Assembly (NCBI GenBank): GCA_902782905.1
Contig: CACZPB010000081.1
Coordinates: forward strand, 1-5,769
DNA length: 5,769 bases
Reading direction: 5' to 3'
Origin: an uncultured bacterium
Lineage (GTDB): Bacteria > Cyanobacteriota > Vampirovibrionia > Gastranaerophilales > Gastranaerophilaceae
Numbering within the stretch: the first letter of the stretch is position 1; each line of letters begins with the position of its first letter. Shown here one piece after another: positions 5,383 to 5,769 of this stretch. The position numbers were made by a program, and so were the translations under genes. Under the pieces are notes generated by a model. The model ran no database searches, had not been told where the DNA came from, and saw nothing but the letters and a program-made list of their open reading frames with translations.

Positions 5383-5398
5383 CGTCATTGCAATGACG
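5383..5398. repeat. Perfect 16-bp palindrome
   Basis: CGTCATTGCAATGACG is its own reverse complement, with no spacer. Such a site could bind a dimeric regulator, but no promoter or gene start lies nearby. It also resembles the start of the GTCATTGCGAG-type repeats seen between genes in many bacteria, so it may be the remnant of one. Confidence 0.55.
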
Positions 5399-5491
5399 TA
5401 ACCGCGCTATATTTTGAACATTTTAAACCGGACTTATTAACATTTTTATCGACCAGCTTACTTTAGTCGGCAAACTGTTTGTTCTTTTATA

Positions 5492-5559
5492 ACCCCTCTC
5501 TAACTCTCCCCATCAGGGGCGAGAACTCCTTCCCCTTATGGGGAAGGTTGGGATGGGGT
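5492..5559. repeat. GC-rich palindromic repeat, full three-stem copy
   Basis: The outer strands ACCCCTCTCTAAC (5492-5504) and GTTGGGATGGGGT (5547-5559) pair with two mismatches. They enclose two hairpins: CTCTCCCC/GGGGCGAG with loop ATCA (5504-5523, one mismatch) and a perfect CCTTCCCC/GGGGAAGG with loop TTAT (5528-5547). The whole would fold into a cloverleaf-like three-stem shape. There is no T-tract, so it is not a simple terminator. Its right half matches 5309-5345. Confidence 0.7.
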
Positions 5560-5644
5560 ATAATAACTCATCTAAAATGGACATATTAACTTAATAACTC
5601 TGCTCACTCATCCTTTTCGTACTCTCAATTCCAACTAAATTATA

Positions 5645-5687
5645 TTTACCCCTCCCTATTTACCCCTATTTACCCCTATTTACCCCC
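5645..5687 (-). repeat. G-rich array on the minus strand, four GGGGTAAATA units
   Basis: On the minus strand three 10-base units GGGGTAAATA are followed by GGGA and a fourth GGGGTAAA. This is the most regular of the three arrays. It follows directly after the T-tract of the leftward terminator, so transcripts ending there would stop just before it. Confidence 0.85.
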
Positions 5688-5716
5688 AAAAAAAAGCTTG
5701 AGTATTTGACTCAAGC
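5688..5716 (-). terminator. Leftward intrinsic terminator of a gene beyond the right edge
   Basis: GCTTGAGT (5696-5703) and ACTCAAGC (5709-5716) form a perfect 8-bp stem with loop ATTTG. Eight A directly to the left become a T-tract on the minus strand, so it works leftwards. It implies a minus-strand gene entering from the right. A possible stop codon for it (TTA on the plus strand, 5749-5751) leaves only six codons in the window, too few to call. Confidence 0.8.
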
Positions 5717-5769
5717 GGAAAAGGGAAAAGGGATTAAAAAGGGAAATCTTACATCTTATTATGAGAATA

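Larger units (their letters stand above)
5091..5769. other. Gene-poor, repeat-filled intergenic stretch
   Basis: No convincing gene lies wholly in these roughly 680 bases. All frames are short, and the only one with a G-rich site in front (from 5268) runs straight through repeat sequence. The stretch holds a G-rich array, a tandem GGCTTGGCGT pair, one half and one full copy of a GC-rich palindromic element, a 16-bp palindrome, a second G-rich array on the other strand and a leftward terminator. A GTTTAAG pair (5191-5197, 5201-5207) with 10-base spacing is also visible. The repeats are much richer in GC than the AT-rich sequence between them. Confidence 0.7.

Noticed and set aside
5268..5396. 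Small rightward frame of about 42 codons after a GGGGG site
   Set aside because: It runs through the GC-rich palindromic repeat and half the 16-bp palindrome, giving the artefact-like string SLALWERVGVR. The G-rich site is part of a dispersed array.
5749..5769. 3' end of a minus-strand gene at the right edge
   Set aside because: A stop with six open codons and a leftward terminator 33 bases away fit this, but six codons are too few to identify or prove a gene.

Overview
The window is a low-GC bacterial chromosome segment with ordinary bacterial signals: Shine-Dalgarno sites of the GGAG or GGGG kind, TATAAT-like -10 boxes and intrinsic terminators. Five complete protein genes and one tRNA gene are present. 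I cannot fix the species from sequence alone. The AT-rich codon use, the many dispersed palindromic repeats and the unfamiliar 145-residue protein remind me of uncultured gut lineages such as Gastranaerophilales (Melainabacteria), but that is a low-confidence impression from memory.

Layout. Bases 13-120 carry tRNA-Gln(UUG) and its terminator. The tRNA 3' end plus terminator is then repeated in degenerate form at 227-273, and an inverted partial copy of the T-arm lies between the two copies. A two-hairpin dispersed repeat (316-401) follows. A family-39-type membrane glycosyltransferase is read leftwards (1970-486). Divergently from it, a small HEAT-like protein (2130-2411) and RNase HI (2418-2894) form a rightward pair. 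After a G-rich tandem array, a second rightward pair consists of a CooC/MinD-type ATPase with a CxC motif (3012-3764) and FolD (3764-4588), overlapping as TAATG. A 145-residue protein of unknown function (5042-4605, leftward) converges on folD. The last 680 bases hold no convincing gene. They contain repeats: two more G-rich arrays, two copies of a GC-rich palindromic element, a perfect 16-bp palindrome, and a leftward terminator that must serve a gene beyond the right edge.

How the genes may work together. The glycosyltransferase, RNase HI and small proteins look like housekeeping or envelope functions with no obvious shared pathway. The ATPase-folD pair is the one functionally suggestive link. 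CooC-type ATPases mature nickel enzymes such as CO dehydrogenase, and FolD is the methylene-/methenyl-tetrahydrofolate enzyme. The two are found together in Wood-Ljungdahl clusters of acetogens, but no other gene of that pathway is in the window, so the link stays an inference.
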